This document shows positions 46,715 to 55,445 of a DNA stretch of 64,000 nucleotides, piece by piece. Made by a program: the position numbers and the translations under genes. How positions within the stretch are numbered: the first letter of the stretch is position 1; the number at the start of each line of letters is the position of its first letter. The notes beneath the pieces were generated by a model that saw nothing but the letters and a program-made list of their open reading frames with translations, had not been told where the DNA came from and searched no databases. The DNA is taken from NCBI GenBank assembly GCA_947632435.1, contig CANRPC010000010.1, positions 1 to 64,000 of the forward strand, in the 5' to 3' direction. Source of the stretch: an uncultured Bacilli bacterium. GTDB taxonomy: Bacteria; Bacillota_I; Bacilli_A; RFN20; CAG-449.

Positions 46715-48931
46715 ATGAAAAAAATCAATCTTATCAAAGTATTAGCTTTTTCCAGTTTACTACTTGTTGGCTGTAATAGCACTACTACAACTTCATCTAA
46801 ATCAAGTGGATCAAATGGTTCTGGTGATTTATGTTATGATTTTACTTATGAACCTGCTGATAGACCTGCAAATCCACAACATGCTGAAGGTGATTTAGTT
46901 CGTTATACAGAATCATGGAGATCTGTTAAAACAGAAGGATGGGGAATCACAAAAGCAGTGGAAAGAGATCCTAAAAAATTAGAAGCTGCTTTAAAATTAT
47001 TTGATTACATGTATTCTGATGCTGGAAATGAATTAATGTCATATGGACCTTCTGAATATGGCTACCTTGCAATGGAAGGTGATGAAGTAAAAACTATTGA
47101 TTATCAAGGTAAAAAGGTTCCAGAATTATCTCAAGGAACATTAGCTCAACTTGCTGATCCAAAATTAGGAAATAACAACTATACTAACTATTATCGTTAT
47201 TTCGTTGGTGCTACATTACCTATTGGTTATGTTAAAGAGCAAGGTATGGAATATCAATGTACTCATGAAGGTGGTAAAGAAGGTTTAGCAAGAATTAATA
47301 AAAACATTGAAGTTGGTACTTTTGAACATCCATATGCTGGTGGAAATGCTGATTCAGAAAATGTTGATGTTTCTCCAATGGATCAAAGAACAACATTGAA
47401 TTTATCTATTCTTTATCAACAAAACGATTCAGAACCAAAATTTACTCCAGCAGGTAAAATTGGTAACGATGGTTATTTAGATCCAAAAGGAAATAAATAT
47501 TCTGTTGGTGACTGGAAACCTACATGGAAAGCACTTCAAGAAAGATTAAATCTTTCCTTTACTAATGCTACAGCAGGTAATAATGTCGATAATAACTATA
47601 CTGCTTATAAAGCACAAGGATTTGGCAATATTGATATTATTACAGGTAAAGCAAGTAGCTTTGCTGTTGATGGACCAACTAGCTTTGTTAATTTAATGTG
47701 CTATCTTGATAGAATGCCTAATTTCTTGAATTTCTTAGTTAATCACCCAATCGTTTTAAAAACAGTTACTTCACTTGGTGATAACAACCAAGATGCTATT
47801 TATTATGCACCATATTTTGATGGATATGATGACATTGAACGTATGACTCTTTTAAGAGAAGATTGGTTAGTTAAATTACTTGATGGAACAGATACTAATT
47901 TTGATACTGATACAACTTTAGAAACTCATTACACAGCAAAAATTGCTAAAAAAGATTATACAGTTAAAGTTGCTGCATCATTAGATAATACAGAAACTAA
48001 AGAAATTAAGAAAAATCAATCTACAAAAAATATTATTGAAATTCAAAATGCTCTTGAAGTTAAAAATGGTGAAACATTAACCAAAGCATTATTGCAATAC
48101 ATCAAAGATGTCTATGGTGAACAATACAAAAAACCATCTGATTTATTTATGGGAGTAGATGCTGCTTATGATGCTGATGAATTTATTGCATTATTAAGAT
48201 GTGTAAAAACAAATCCAGTATTATTAAGTGGTGATAAAACAAAAGAAATTATTCCATTCTATCCTCGTGCTGTTTCTAATGATCGTCTTTCTGATATCTT
48301 TAGATGGGGTGCTCATTTATGGGGTGTCCAAGGTGTTGAATCAAGAAGTGGATTCTTATTTATCGATAACGAAGATGAAAGAACCGTTAAAGATGCTCGT
48401 GGTCAATTAAGCACAGCTCAAATGCTTGACAATTTACATCAAATTTATGATGAAGGCTTAATTTTGAAAAACTTTACTGATAAAACTGCAACAGGTGGTA
48501 CATCAGGTAACTTTAATACTGATTTAGGTACTGCAAATAAAGGTTTTGCAACTTATGACTACTGTCAAACACAAACAGCTTTAAATACATATGGCTATGC
48601 AAATAATGAATTTAAATTAATTCCAGTTATTGGTGCATTTACAAATTGGGGAAATAAATTACAATACGTATTAACACCAACAACGTTTAAATTAACATCA
48701 GAAACAAATGATAGTCTTACAACTGATTATGTTGATTTAAATACAATTACTGTTGAAAAAGGAAAAACAAATCTTTGGACAAAATATGTTATTGCTGGAT
48801 TTGGTGGAACATATGAAGCTACACATGAAACATTATGTGCAACTCCTGAAGAATATGTTGAGCTTATGAAACAATATAAAGTTCAAGATTTAGAACAAAT
48901 TTATTCAAGTGCTTACCAAGTAATGTATTAA
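46715..48931 (+). CDS. Large sugar-binding lipoprotein with permuted segment order
   Basis: 738 aa, lipobox LLLVGC (C20). It belongs to the LplA/LipO-type binding proteins that serve LplB/YtcP permeases. Segment order is abnormal. Residues about 41-210 (RYTESWRSVKTEGWGITK, AALKLFDYMYSDAGN, GATLPIGYVKEQGMEYQC) form the block usually found late in the protein. Residues about 224-645 (DWKPTWKALQERLN, REDWLVKLLDG, YDADEFIALLR) form the usual first lobe. Residue 646 onward (LQYVLTPTTFKLTSE ... SSAYQVMY) is the usual end. The late block would normally sit at about residue 646. AAAGGAG precedes the ATG. It should capture oligogalacturonides. Confidence 0.88.
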   Translation: MKKINLIKVLAFSSLLLVGCNSTTTTSSKSSGSNGSGDLCYDFTYEPADRPANPQHAEGDLVRYTESWRSVKTEGWGITKAVERDPKKLEAALKLFDYMYSDAGNELMSYGPSEYGYLAMEGDEVKTIDYQGKKVPELSQGTLAQLADPKLGNNNYTNYYRYFVGATLPIGYVKEQGMEYQCTHEGGKEGLARINKNIEVGTFEHPYAGGNADSENVDVSPMDQRTTLNLSILYQQNDSEPKFTPAGKIGNDGYLDPKGNKYSVGDWKPTWKALQERLNLSFTNATAGNNVDNNYTAYKAQGFGNIDIITGKASSFAVDGPTSFVNLMCYLDRMPNFLNFLVNHPIVLKTVTSLGDNNQDAIYYAPYFDGYDDIERMTLLREDWLVKLLDGTDTNFDTDTTLETHYTAKIAKKDYTVKVAASLDNTETKEIKKNQSTKNIIEIQNALEVKNGETLTKALLQYIKDVYGEQYKKPSDLFMGVDAAYDADEFIALLRCVKTNPVLLSGDKTKEIIPFYPRAVSNDRLSDIFRWGAHLWGVQGVESRSGFLFIDNEDERTVKDARGQLSTAQMLDNLHQIYDEGLILKNFTDKTATGGTSGNFNTDLGTANKGFATYDYCQTQTALNTYGYANNEFKLIPVIGAFTNWGNKLQYVLTPTTFKLTSETNDSLTTDYVDLNTITVEKGKTNLWTKYVIAGFGGTYEATHETLCATPEEYVELMKQYKVQDLEQIYSSAYQVMY

Positions 48932-48944
48932 AATTGATTTTATT

Positions 48945-48983
48945 GATTAGGGTTGGAGATATTCAACTTCTCCAACTCTAATT
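48945..48983 (+). other. Strong intercistronic stem-loop after the binding-protein gene
   Basis: ATTAGGGTTGGAGA (48946-48959) pairs with TCTCCAACTCTAAT (48969-48982), 14 bp with one G-U and a 9-nt loop. No T-tract follows, so it fits an mRNA-stabilising or partially attenuating hairpin that raises binding-protein levels over the genes downstream. Confidence 0.65.
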
Positions 48984-49003
48984 TCATTAAAAAGGAGGTA
49001 TAT

Positions 49004-49834
49004 ATGTTAGAAGAAAATAAGTCAGTAAAAATGGCAAAAAGAATTTCTAAATTTCAAAAGATTTTTGTAATTTTATTTATGTTATCTTTTGTTTTGCTAT
49101 TTATTTATTGTTTAGGATTTGCAACGCCATTTATTGATGTAAAAAAAGTTAATTCAATTGCACCTGTTACTCAACTTGGCGAAGGCATGAAAGATGTACT
49201 AGTATCAAAATATTGTGTCGAAGGTGTTGATGCTAAAACTTGTGGCGGAGTATTTACAAATTCCAGTCATAATATTGTAAATTTAGCTTATTTTGTTAAA
49301 TTTGCATCAGATGATGTTCAAAATTTAAATCATTTGTTATTTGGTTTATCAATTGGTGGAATTTTAATTTCTTTATTATTATTTGTATATCGTGCTCAAA
49401 TAAGAAAAAGATATTATATAACTAATTATATTGCTGCAGGTATATGTACAATTTATTCTCTTGTAACATGTATTGTTCTCTTTGTATTATTTGGAAATTA
49501 TAATAATCAATTAAATAATGTTGAATATGATATTATTAATAAAGGTAATGCTGTGACAATTAATTTAAAAACAACATTTTCTAAAGCATCATTTGATTAT
49601 ATTTACGCTATTGGAAATGTAATTTTAATTATTATGTTAATTGCTGCGGCAGCTCTTGTATTTTTGCATATCATGAAATTTATTGCTTATAAAGATTTTG
49701 ATAAGATATATAATTCTACGACATCTGAAAATGCTACAGCTTATTCTTTAGATTATATTAAAGAAGAACAAAGCACTGCTAAAAATGTTTCTAGTGAAAT
49801 AAAAGAAGAAGTTAAAAAGGAGGATGAACAATAA
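49004..49834 (+). CDS. Four-helix membrane protein, pectin operon
   Basis: 276 aa with membrane segments at about 15-37, 100-122, 135-160 and 197-225, a loop of about 65 residues with two cysteines (YCVEGVDAKTCGG) between the first two, and an acidic Lys/Glu tail. Family not recognised. The ATG at 49004 follows a perfect AAGGAGGT; an upstream in-frame ATG at 48953 lies inside the stem-loop. It shares one base with the next gene. Its position between binding protein and ATPase genes suggests an accessory part of the transporter. Confidence 0.6.
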   Translation: MLEENKSVKMAKRISKFQKIFVILFMLSFVLLFIYCLGFATPFIDVKKVNSIAPVTQLGEGMKDVLVSKYCVEGVDAKTCGGVFTNSSHNIVNLAYFVKFASDDVQNLNHLLFGLSIGGILISLLLFVYRAQIRKRYYITNYIAAGICTIYSLVTCIVLFVLFGNYNNQLNNVEYDIINKGNAVTINLKTTFSKASFDYIYAIGNVILIIMLIAAAALVFLHIMKFIAYKDFDKIYNSTTSENATAYSLDYIKEEQSTAKNVSSEIKEEVKKEDEQ

Positions 49835-50415
49835 TGGAAAAAGAAAAAGTTATTGATTCTGTAAATGAAGAAGAAACTGCTACAGAATTAAATTCTTCTA
49901 CAGAAAATAATCAAAATTCTGAAGATAATAATGAACTTCCTAAACATACATTACTTCATCCAAATCCAGAAATTTTAAGATATTCAACAAATAAATTAAG
50001 TTTCTGGCTTGTTATATTAGCAATTATTTTAAATTGTTTAGCATTTCTTGATTATTATGGAAAAAGAAATGTCAAACCAGATATGGTACTTGGTGTTGAT
50101 GTTATTATTAATATTTTAGTTTTACTTGCTTGTTTTGTTACAGCAGAAGAAGTTAAAGCATATAGAAAACGTTTTGCTTATGTATCATTTCTTTTAGCAG
50201 TAGTTCAAATTGCTAGAATTTTCTTTATTCCATTAAGATATTACAAAGTTTTAATGGAATACAATAGTTTTGTTTATATTGTTATGCTTTATGTTTTAGG
50301 CGCAGTATTTCTTACTCTTGCAGGATTAATTTGTATTTTCCGTTCAAATATTTTAGTTAACTATTTAAATAGCATTAAAGATGAACCTGCAGAATCTAAA
50401 GGTGAGGTAGAATAA
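49834..50415 (+). CDS. Four-helix membrane protein, pectin operon (second)
   Basis: 193 aa. An acidic N-terminal tail of about 40 residues is followed by four hydrophobic segments at about 52-70, 83-100, 113-132 and 145-170. No known family. AAGGAGGATGAACA lies just before the ATG, and the stop is one base before the start of the ATPase gene, so expression is tightly linked to that ATPase. It shares four-helix topology, but no obvious sequence, with its upstream neighbour. Confidence 0.6.
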   Translation: MEKEKVIDSVNEEETATELNSSTENNQNSEDNNELPKHTLLHPNPEILRYSTNKLSFWLVILAIILNCLAFLDYYGKRNVKPDMVLGVDVIINILVLLACFVTAEEVKAYRKRFAYVSFLLAVVQIARIFFIPLRYYKVLMEYNSFVYIVMLYVLGAVFLTLAGLICIFRSNILVNYLNSIKDEPAESKGEVE

Positions 50416-50416
50416 A

Positions 50417-51514
50417 ATGGCACAAGTAAGATTAGATCACTTAAAAAAAATATATCCTGCAGAAAAAGGTACCGATGGTGGCAAAGGAGTTCTTGCTGTT
50501 GAAGATTTCAATATTGATATTGAAGATGGTGAGTTTATTGTTTTAGTTGGTCCATCTGGATGTGGTAAATCCACAACATTAAGAATGATTGCAGGTCTAG
50601 AAGAAATTTCAGAAGGACATGCATATGTTGATGGTAAAGAAGTAACAAATTTAGCCGCTAAAGATCGTGATATGGCAATGGTTTTCCAAAACTATGCTTT
50701 ATATGCACATATGACAATTTATCAAAATATGGCTTTCTCTCTTGTATTACGTAAGGAGAAAAAAGAAGTTATCCATGAAAAAGTCATGTATGCAGCAAAA
50801 GTTTTGGATTTAGTTTCTCAATTAAATAAAAAACCAGCTGCTTTATCAGGTGGTCAAAGACAAAGAGTTGCTGTTGGTAGAGCAATTGTAAGAAATCCAA
50901 AGGTATTCTTATTTGATGAGCCTTTATCAAATCTTGATGCTAAATTAAGAAGTTCTATGCGTCGTGAATTAAAATTATTACATAGAAAATTACATTCTAC
51001 AATTATCTATGTTACACATGACCAAATAGAAGCTTTAACTTTAGCAAATCGTATTGTTGTTATGTCAATGGGTAAAGTTCAACAAATTGATACCCCATTA
51101 AAAATTTATTCCGATCCAAATAATTTGTTTGTTGCAGGTTTTATTGGTAATCCACCTATGAATTTTATTAAAGGATATGTTGATGAAAAAGGAATATTTA
51201 TTAATGAAACTTGTCAATTTAAAATTCCAAATGAAAGTTTTGATTTCTTAAAGCAAAAAAATTATTTGAATAAAGAATTAGTATTAGGCTTTAGACCTGA
51301 ACATTGTATGGAAAACGGACATATTCCATGTCGCGTAGATTTATTAGAACATTTAGGACAAGCTACATTAATTCATTGCTATCTAGGTGAAAATAAAATT
51401 ATTGTTAAATTGCCTGGTTGGTTAGATTATGAACACGATTCAAATATTAATATTGATTTAAATAGTAAATTAATTTGTTTCTTCGATGGAATTACCGAAG
51501 ATAGAATTAGATAG
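50417..51514 (+). CDS. MsmX/UgpC-like sugar ABC ATPase, first copy
   Basis: 365 aa. Walker A GPSGCGKST, Q-loop VFQNYALYAHMT, signature LSGGQRQRVAVGRA, Walker B VFLFDEPLSNLDAK, switch His in YVTHDQIEAL, and a C-terminal MalK-like OB domain with GFRPEHC. It energises carbohydrate uptake with the LplB/YtcP permeases. The usual MalK sequence YPHM after the Q-loop is YAHM here. A second ATPase of the same family lies 1.2 kb downstream, so the two may form a heterodimer or serve different permeases. Confidence 0.92.
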   Translation: MAQVRLDHLKKIYPAEKGTDGGKGVLAVEDFNIDIEDGEFIVLVGPSGCGKSTTLRMIAGLEEISEGHAYVDGKEVTNLAAKDRDMAMVFQNYALYAHMTIYQNMAFSLVLRKEKKEVIHEKVMYAAKVLDLVSQLNKKPAALSGGQRQRVAVGRAIVRNPKVFLFDEPLSNLDAKLRSSMRRELKLLHRKLHSTIIYVTHDQIEALTLANRIVVMSMGKVQQIDTPLKIYSDPNNLFVAGFIGNPPMNFIKGYVDEKGIFINETCQFKIPNESFDFLKQKNYLNKELVLGFRPEHCMENGHIPCRVDLLEHLGQATLIHCYLGENKIIVKLPGWLDYEHDSNINIDLNSKLICFFDGITEDRIR

Positions 51515-51522
51515 GAGGATGT

Positions 51523-52131
51523 ATGGATTTTAAAGGTTACGCAAGAAAAAAGGCAATTGCTTTAAAAAGAAATTTCTATACTATTCCATTTGTCTTTAAT
51601 ATAATTACTCTTGTCATATTTACATGTGCAATTTATGTACATGCTCAAGTATGTCCTCGTGTGGATTATCAAGAAACAAATAAATTTATTTTACAACTTA
51701 ATCACTTGAATGCTTTATTCTTATTTATTATTACTTTATTTTCTATTTTAGCAGTTGTTGCTTATATAAAATATATGGGAAGAATCAAGAATTATTTCAT
51801 GTTATTTATCTATTATGTTCTTTCAATTTCTCAAATTATTCTTGAAGTATTCTTACTAATCGGTATTCAAAAAGATTACCAAGTGAAAAAAGTTGCCGAT
51901 AATCCAAGCGCAGCATTATTACAAACTATATCATTAGAAAAAAATTCAATTTTCTTAATTTATTTACATTTCGTTTTTTTAGGAATTACATTAATTATTG
52001 TTAGCTTTGCACCTCTTATTCAAAAATTATTAAAATCTGTTAAATTTTCACATATTAGTGAAGATGGTTCTATAGAAGTAAATGCTACTGAAGAAACTAT
52101 TAGTGAAACAGTTAATAGTGAAGAAAAATAA
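51523..52131 (+). CDS. Four-helix membrane protein, pectin operon (third)
   Basis: 202 aa with hydrophobic segments at about 20-38, 62-82, 92-113 and 143-168, a basic N-terminus and an acidic Thr/Glu tail. No recognised family. TAGGAGGATGT precedes the ATG 8 nt after the ATPase stop. It resembles the proteins at 49004 and 49834 in size, helix number and acidic tail, which suggests a related role, but direct homology is not evident by eye. Confidence 0.6.
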   Translation: MDFKGYARKKAIALKRNFYTIPFVFNIITLVIFTCAIYVHAQVCPRVDYQETNKFILQLNHLNALFLFIITLFSILAVVAYIKYMGRIKNYFMLFIYYVLSISQIILEVFLLIGIQKDYQVKKVADNPSAALLQTISLEKNSIFLIYLHFVFLGITLIIVSFAPLIQKLLKSVKFSHISEDGSIEVNATEETISETVNSEEK

Positions 52132-52133
52132 TA

Positions 52134-52673
52134 ATGAAAAAAGATAAAAAAACAAAAGAAACTATAGAAATGGATCCTTATGCAATTGATAAGTTGCATA
52201 AGGTTCCTTTTTGGCTTAAGGTGCTTTTTCTAAAATATTGGTTTTATGGAGCATTAAACTTTTATACTCTTATTGGAATATATGCTTCTGATACTAATTG
52301 GCAATGGAGAGCTATTTTTACTGGTTTAATTGGTGGTGCATTCCATGATGTTGTTATTAATAAAATTATTTTATTATGGGAAACAGATAAGCACGAAGGA
52401 CAGCATTTTACAATGATGCTTTCTAAAAAATATATTTCATTTATAGTGAATATAATTTATTTTGTGGTAGTAATGGTAATTTCTTATATTTTAATTAACT
52501 GGTTAGGATTTATTTTTAATGAAAAATTAAAAGTTAATTTTGTTCCAGGACAAGAGCCATTTTCTTTTGCATTAATAATATTAATTGTTGATGGCATATT
52601 TTTAATTATTAAGTATATAATTAAACGTATTATTAATTTAATTAAAAGTAAAAAAAATGCTAGCGATAACTAG
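52134..52673 (+). CDS. Membrane protein, pectin operon (fourth)
   Basis: 179 aa. After a Lys-rich N-terminus come hydrophobic segments at about 32-50, 58-78, 97-125 and 140-166, ending in a basic tail. Distinctive stretches are KYWFYGALNFYTLIGIY and GGAFHDVVINKIILLWE. No family is recognised. It starts 2 nt after the previous gene and has no ribosome site of its own apart from the GAAGAAAAA run, so it is translationally coupled. It may complete a membrane complex around the transporter. Confidence 0.6.
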   Translation: MKKDKKTKETIEMDPYAIDKLHKVPFWLKVLFLKYWFYGALNFYTLIGIYASDTNWQWRAIFTGLIGGAFHDVVINKIILLWETDKHEGQHFTMMLSKKYISFIVNIIYFVVVMVISYILINWLGFIFNEKLKVNFVPGQEPFSFALIILIVDGIFLIIKYIIKRIINLIKSKKNASDN

Positions 52674-52744
52674 AAATTTGTGCTTTGAATACTATAAATA
52701 AATTTATAAAATAACTATAATATTTATGAACAAGGAGGTTTATT

Positions 52745-53833
52745 ATGGCTGAATTAAAATTAGTCAATATTGATAAAATTTATGATAATGGCTTTGAAGC
52801 AGTTCATAAATTTAATCTTGATATTAAAAATAATGAATTTATTATTTTTGTTGGTCCATCTGGATGTGGTAAATCAACAACTTTAAGAATGATTGCTGGA
52901 CTTGAAGAAATTACCAAAGGTGAATTATATATTGATGGTAAATTAGTTAATAATTTGTCACCTAATGAAAGAGGCATTGCGATGGTTTTCCAAAGTTATG
53001 CTTTGTATCCTACAATGACTGTTTATGATAATTTGGCATTTGGATTGCGATTAAAAGGTTTTGATGAAGATGAAATTGAAGAAAGAGTTAATGAAGTTTC
53101 TAAAATTTTAGGTCTTGAAAAATATCTTCAAAGAAAACCAAAAAATTTATCTGGTGGACAAAGACAAAGAGTGGCACTTGGTAGATCCTTAATTCGCCAT
53201 ACGAAAGTCTTCTTAATGGATGAACCTTTATCAAATTTGGATGCAATTCAAAGAGTTAATATGCGTTCTGAAATTATTAAAATTCATCGTCGTGTTGGAG
53301 CAACAACTATTTATGTTACCCATGACCAAGTTGAAGCAATGACAATGGCAGATAGAATTGTTGTTATGAAAGATGGTTATATTCAACAAGTTGGTACACC
53401 AAAAGAATTATATTTTAAGCCATATAATTTATTCGTTGCAGGATTTATTGGTGATCCTCCTATGAATTTCTTTAATGGCAAAATAGATGGTGAAAATTTT
53501 GTAACTGAGGATGGATATGTATTTAAACTTTCAGGATATGATAAAGAGCATTTAAGTCGTATTGCTGAACATGAACATGTTGTTATGGGCTTTAGACCAG
53601 AAGATTGTTCTACTGAATTTCTTTCAGTTCCTGCGATAAAAGAAAATATGATTGTGGAAATCAATGAAATGCTTGGTGATACTTTAAATATATATGGTGA
53701 TATTGGTTGCAATAAGATGGTTGTTCGTACTAACCCATTTACAAAATTTGAGTTAGATAAAGAATTCCATTTTGAAGTTGCCTACGAACATTTACATTTC
53801 TTTGATAAAGATACAACAAATAGAATTTATTAA
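52745..53833 (+). CDS. MsmX/UgpC-like sugar ABC ATPase, second copy
   Basis: 362 aa with Walker A GPSGCGKST, Q-loop VFQSYALYPTMT, signature LSGGQRQRVALGRS, Walker B VFLMDEPLSNLDA, switch His in YVTHDQVEAM, and the MalK-like C-terminal domain with GFRPEDC. It has its own AAGGAGG ribosome site after a 71-bp gap that shows no terminator. Bacterial uptake operons of this type usually have no ATPase gene or one; this operon has two, both with intact motifs. Confidence 0.92.
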   Translation: MAELKLVNIDKIYDNGFEAVHKFNLDIKNNEFIIFVGPSGCGKSTTLRMIAGLEEITKGELYIDGKLVNNLSPNERGIAMVFQSYALYPTMTVYDNLAFGLRLKGFDEDEIEERVNEVSKILGLEKYLQRKPKNLSGGQRQRVALGRSLIRHTKVFLMDEPLSNLDAIQRVNMRSEIIKIHRRVGATTIYVTHDQVEAMTMADRIVVMKDGYIQQVGTPKELYFKPYNLFVAGFIGDPPMNFFNGKIDGENFVTEDGYVFKLSGYDKEHLSRIAEHEHVVMGFRPEDCSTEFLSVPAIKENMIVEINEMLGDTLNIYGDIGCNKMVVRTNPFTKFELDKEFHFEVAYEHLHFFDKDTTNRIY

Positions 53834-53843
53834 TTTTTTATTC

Positions 53844-53891
53844 ACTCATATACTCTTTTATTGATTAGAGTATATGAGTTTCTTATTTTTT
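53844..53891 (+). terminator. Perfect 12-bp hairpin with T-rich tract before the GH28 gene
   Basis: ACTCATATACTC (53844-53855) pairs with GAGTATATGAGT (53868-53879) and is followed by TTCTTATTTTTT. It looks like an intrinsic terminator or attenuator inside the operon. No new promoter is visible before the next gene, so partial read-through is expected. Confidence 0.6.
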
Positions 53892-53903
53892 AGGAGGAAA
53901 AAT

Positions 53904-55445
53904 ATGTTTGAATTTATTTTTGTTTCGCCTACTTCACTAACTATTGAATTAATTAATAAAGATATTTATTACACGAAAAAAGAATATGATGTTTATCTTG
54001 ATGATAAATTATTAAAAAAAGGTGTAAAAACAAATGTTGTTTCTTTATATGATTTGATTCCAAATAGAGAGTATAAAGTAAGAATAGATGATTGCGAAAA
54101 AAAAGTCCGTACAAAAAATGTAAGCTGCATTTTTGATATTATGGATTTTGGTGTTCATAAAAATGGAACCGATGATGACACAAAAGCTATTAATCAAGCC
54201 ATTATGATGACTCCTGAAAATGGTTTACTTGTTTTTCCTGAAGGAGTTTATAGAATTACATCTTTATTTTTGAAATCAAATATTTTTATTGAACTAAAAA
54301 AAGGTGCAATATTATTAGCTTCCGAAAATGTGGATGATTATCCTATATTTACTGGTGAATTACCTAGATATGATATTGATGATAATGTTCAATTAGGACA
54401 ATGGGAAGGAAGTCCGTTCCCTAATAAAGCTTCTATTATTGCAGGTTATTGGTTAAATAATGTTTATTTATATGGCGAAGGCACTATTGATGGCAATGCA
54501 CAAAATAGTACATGGTGGATTAATCATAAAACTCATCCATGGGGACGTCCAAGATTATTATTTTTAGATGGTTGTAATGATGTTCAAATTCAAGGTTTAT
54601 CTTTTCAAAATACTCCTTGTTGGACACTTCATCCTTTCTTTTCAAAAAAAATTGGATTTTATGATATTAGAGTAACAAATCCCAAAGATTCACCTAATAC
54701 AGATGGAATGGATCCTGAATCTTGTGATGATGTAAAAATTATTGGTGTTATTTTCTCTGTTGGCGATGATTGTATTGCTATTAAATCTGGAAAAATGTAT
54801 ATGGGAATGAAATATAAAACACCAAGTTCTAATTTTATCATCCGCAATTGTTTAATGAAAGATGGTCATGGTGCTATAGTTTTAGGATCAGAGATGTCTG
54901 GTGGAATAAATAATTTGCAAGTGGAAAGATGTATTTTCCAAAATACTGATCGCGGATTAAGAATTAAAACCCGTAGGGGAAGAGGAAAATATGCCATTAT
55001 AGATGGTGTTGAATTTAAAGATATAATTATGGATGGAGTATTAACACCACTTGTCATTAATATGTTTTATTTTTGTGATCCTGATGGAAAAACAGAATAT
55101 GTTTATTCTAAAGAAAAATTGCCAGTCGATGATAGAACTCCATATTTAGGTAAATTTACTTTTAAAAATATTGTGGCGACAAATGTTGAATGGGCTGCAG
55201 GATATTTTTACGGTTTACCAGAAAGACCAATTGAAGAAATAAATATTGAAAATTGTACCTTTGAATATAAATTAGATGCTACTGAAGGATGCCCTGCAAT
55301 GATGTCATTTGCAGAAAAAGTTTCTAAACGTGGTTTTTCTTTAAATTATGTTAATAAAGTTTCATTAAAAAATGTAAAACTATTTGGTAATGTCGGCGAA
55401 AGAGTTATAATAAATAATGTAGAAAGCATTACTGATGATGAATAA
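53904..55445 (+). CDS. Polygalacturonase (GH28), cytoplasmic
   Basis: 513 aa. An N-terminal FN3-like domain of about 75 residues precedes the GH28 beta-helix. Catalytic motifs are N265-T-D267, G287-D288-D289, G321-H322-G323 and R353-I354-K355. It hydrolyses alpha-1,4 galacturonosyl links; without a signal peptide it must work on imported oligomers and is probably exo-acting. The start at 53904 follows AGGAGGAAAAAT; an ATG at 53874 falls inside the upstream hairpin. It overlaps the next gene by 11 bp. Confidence 0.92.
   Translation: MFEFIFVSPTSLTIELINKDIYYTKKEYDVYLDDKLLKKGVKTNVVSLYDLIPNREYKVRIDDCEKKVRTKNVSCIFDIMDFGVHKNGTDDDTKAINQAIMMTPENGLLVFPEGVYRITSLFLKSNIFIELKKGAILLASENVDDYPIFTGELPRYDIDDNVQLGQWEGSPFPNKASIIAGYWLNNVYLYGEGTIDGNAQNSTWWINHKTHPWGRPRLLFLDGCNDVQIQGLSFQNTPCWTLHPFFSKKIGFYDIRVTNPKDSPNTDGMDPESCDDVKIIGVIFSVGDDCIAIKSGKMYMGMKYKTPSSNFIIRNCLMKDGHGAIVLGSEMSGGINNLQVERCIFQNTDRGLRIKTRRGRGKYAIIDGVEFKDIIMDGVLTPLVINMFYFCDPDGKTEYVYSKEKLPVDDRTPYLGKFTFKNIVATNVEWAAGYFYGLPERPIEEINIENCTFEYKLDATEGCPAMMSFAEKVSKRGFSLNYVNKVSLKNVKLFGNVGERVIINNVESITDDE

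Noticed and set aside
53383-53712. 109-codon minus-strand frame inside the second ATPase gene
   Set aside because: It lies fully within a well-supported gene and has no coding features or ribosome site.
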